Shown: one piece after another, positions 7,049 through 7,913 of the stretch
How positions within the stretch are numbered: position 1 is the first letter of the stretch
Layout: every line of letters begins with the position of its first letter
Source: an uncultured Chthoniobacterales bacterium
GTDB lineage: Bacteria; Verrucomicrobiota; Verrucomicrobiia; Chthoniobacterales; CAKUMP01
Length of the DNA stretch: 7,913 nucleotides
Assembly (NCBI GenBank): GCA_934667795.1
Contig: CAKUMP010000100.1
Location: 1-7,913, forward strand
Direction: 5' to 3'
Notes under the pieces: model-generated
What the model was told of the DNA's origin: nothing
Databases searched by the model: none
Seen by the model: only the letters and a program-made list of their open reading frames with translations
Made by a program: the position numbers and the translations under genes

Positions 7049-7913
7049 TTATTCCTGGTTTTCTTTTGAGGCGGCGCAGAGGCAGCCGCCGAAGATGACC
7101 ATGCTTCCGCATAAATGAATCCAGAGGAGGAGAATCACCAGCATTCCCAACGCACCATAAATGGCACTGACTTTCCAGATATTGGTCGTGTAATAAATCA
7201 GACCTGATTGCAAAAGTTTTAATCCCAGAGTCACCAGCAACACCGGTTTCCAGATGACTGAAAGAGGCGGGCGATGCCTCGGCGAAACATAATACAAAAC
7301 GGTCAGACCAAAAATCAGGGCAATGGACGGCACCAGGTACCTTCCCAGATCAATCACGAAAGGCAATAATCCAAAATTTCCGGGGGCAATTTTTTCAATA
7401 GCCGATAACACCGCAGGAGCAATCACCCCCAATAACAACCCGATGCATAATGCGATCAGCAAAAGGAAATTTTTCATGGGAACTTTCCACCATACCAGTT
7501 CTTCCGAATGCCACGCCCGGTTCACTCCATGCACCAGCGCTTGAAAAAATTTCCCTGCCGACCAGAAAAGCCCAATAATCGCAAGCCAGCTTAAAGAAAC
7601 TCTACTTTCAAATAGCCCCAGTAAAATTTCATTCAGTTCCATCTGGTTTTCTTCCTGCAGCGGTACATACGAATCCAGATATTTCACTACGATATCAGAT
7701 ACTTGTGTTGGATCCACAAACTGGCTTCCAATCGAAATCACCAGCAACAATAACGGACACAAAGAAAAAACCGCATAAAACGAGAATGCAGCAGCGCGTT
7801 GATCACCCCCAATTTCCAGAAATATCTGCACCGCACGCTTTCCCGTCACCCACCACCTTTTCAGCAAGGTGCGAATCTCCTTTTCTGTAAAATACAATCG
7901 CAAAAGATTTACT
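7049..7913 (-). CDS. YihY/BrkB family integral membrane protein, 5' end at or beyond the window edge
   Basis: This is a polytopic inner-membrane protein of the YihY/BrkB family (once misassigned as ribonuclease BN), whose molecular function is not established. Counting from the TTG at 7903, about six hydrophobic segments are visible, near residues 38-62, 104-126, 145-168, 180-206, 217-238 and 248-277. Family-typical stretches are GGDQRAAAFSFYAVFSLCPL at the first segment, GVNRAWH after the second, YYVSPRHRPP after the fourth, and IYGALGMLVILLLW at the last. The 284 residues visible are close to the usual family length, so little is missing. The frame stays open upstream of 7903 to the window edge with no ATG, so the true start may be TTG 7903, TTG 7897 or a codon outside the window. 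The gene ends with TAA (7051-7049) after a short polar tail, and faces the giant gene convergently. GC is 40-45% in two 60-base lines counted by hand. Confidence 0.9.
   Translation of the reverse strand, partial: VNLLRLYFTEKEIRTLLKRWWVTGKRAVQIFLEIGGDQRAAAFSFYAVFSLCPLLLLVISIGSQFVDPTQVSDIVVKYLDSYVPLQEENQMELNEILLGLFESRVSLSWLAIIGLFWSAGKFFQALVHGVNRAWHSEELVWWKVPMKNFLLLIALCIGLLLGVIAPAVLSAIEKIAPGNFGLLPFVIDLGRYLVPSIALIFGLTVLYYVSPRHRPPLSVIWKPVLLVTLGLKLLQSGLIYYTTNIWKVSAIYGALGMLVILLLWIHLCGSMVIFGGCLCAASKENQE

Noticed and set aside
1..7913. tRNA, rRNA or CRISPR array
   Set aside because: Coding frames cover nearly all of the window. The two gaps (988-1146 and 6976-7048) show no cloverleaf and no regularly spaced direct repeats.

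Overview
This window holds three genes. Two are ordinary (a sulfate-activation enzyme and a YihY/BrkB-type membrane protein). Between them is one very large and unusual gene of 1942 codons. Codon use, the near absence of Shine-Dalgarno sequences and a GC-rich palindrome that I associate with planctomycete intergenic repeats suggest a Planctomycetes-like bacterium of moderate GC. That assignment is inference from memory, not a database result.

Layout. Positions 1-987 (+) are the 3' part of a fused cysN-cysC gene: the end of the sulfate adenylyltransferase large subunit followed by a complete APS kinase domain. Positions 988-1146 are intergenic, with a strong hairpin (1009-1060) after cysNC and a possible promoter (1086-1114) for the next gene. 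Positions 1147-6975 (+) are the giant gene. Positions 6976-7048 separate two convergent genes and contain a small GC-rich palindrome. Positions 7049-7913 (-) are a YihY/BrkB family inner-membrane protein whose 5' end runs to or past the window edge.

The giant protein is the main interest. In order it has an M48-like zinc metallopeptidase domain with complete metal-site motifs, a TerB-like helical domain with two acidic repeats, a DUF4011-like region, a split superfamily 1 (Upf1/DNA2-like, COG1112-type) helicase with all main motifs and an insert of about 600 residues between Walker A and Walker B, and a C-terminal domain resembling the Vsr-like/MTES_1575 PD-(D/E)XK nuclease usually found at the end of such helicases. 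In that last domain the three expected acidic catalytic positions appear to be replaced. A plausible reading is that the protein trades nuclease output for protease output: a helicase-driven nucleic-acid sensor or remodeller coupled to a peptidase and a TerB module. This is a hypothesis from domain content.

The three genes show no evident functional link. The giant gene seems to be transcribed alone, inserted between housekeeping-type genes, and is lower in GC than cysNC.
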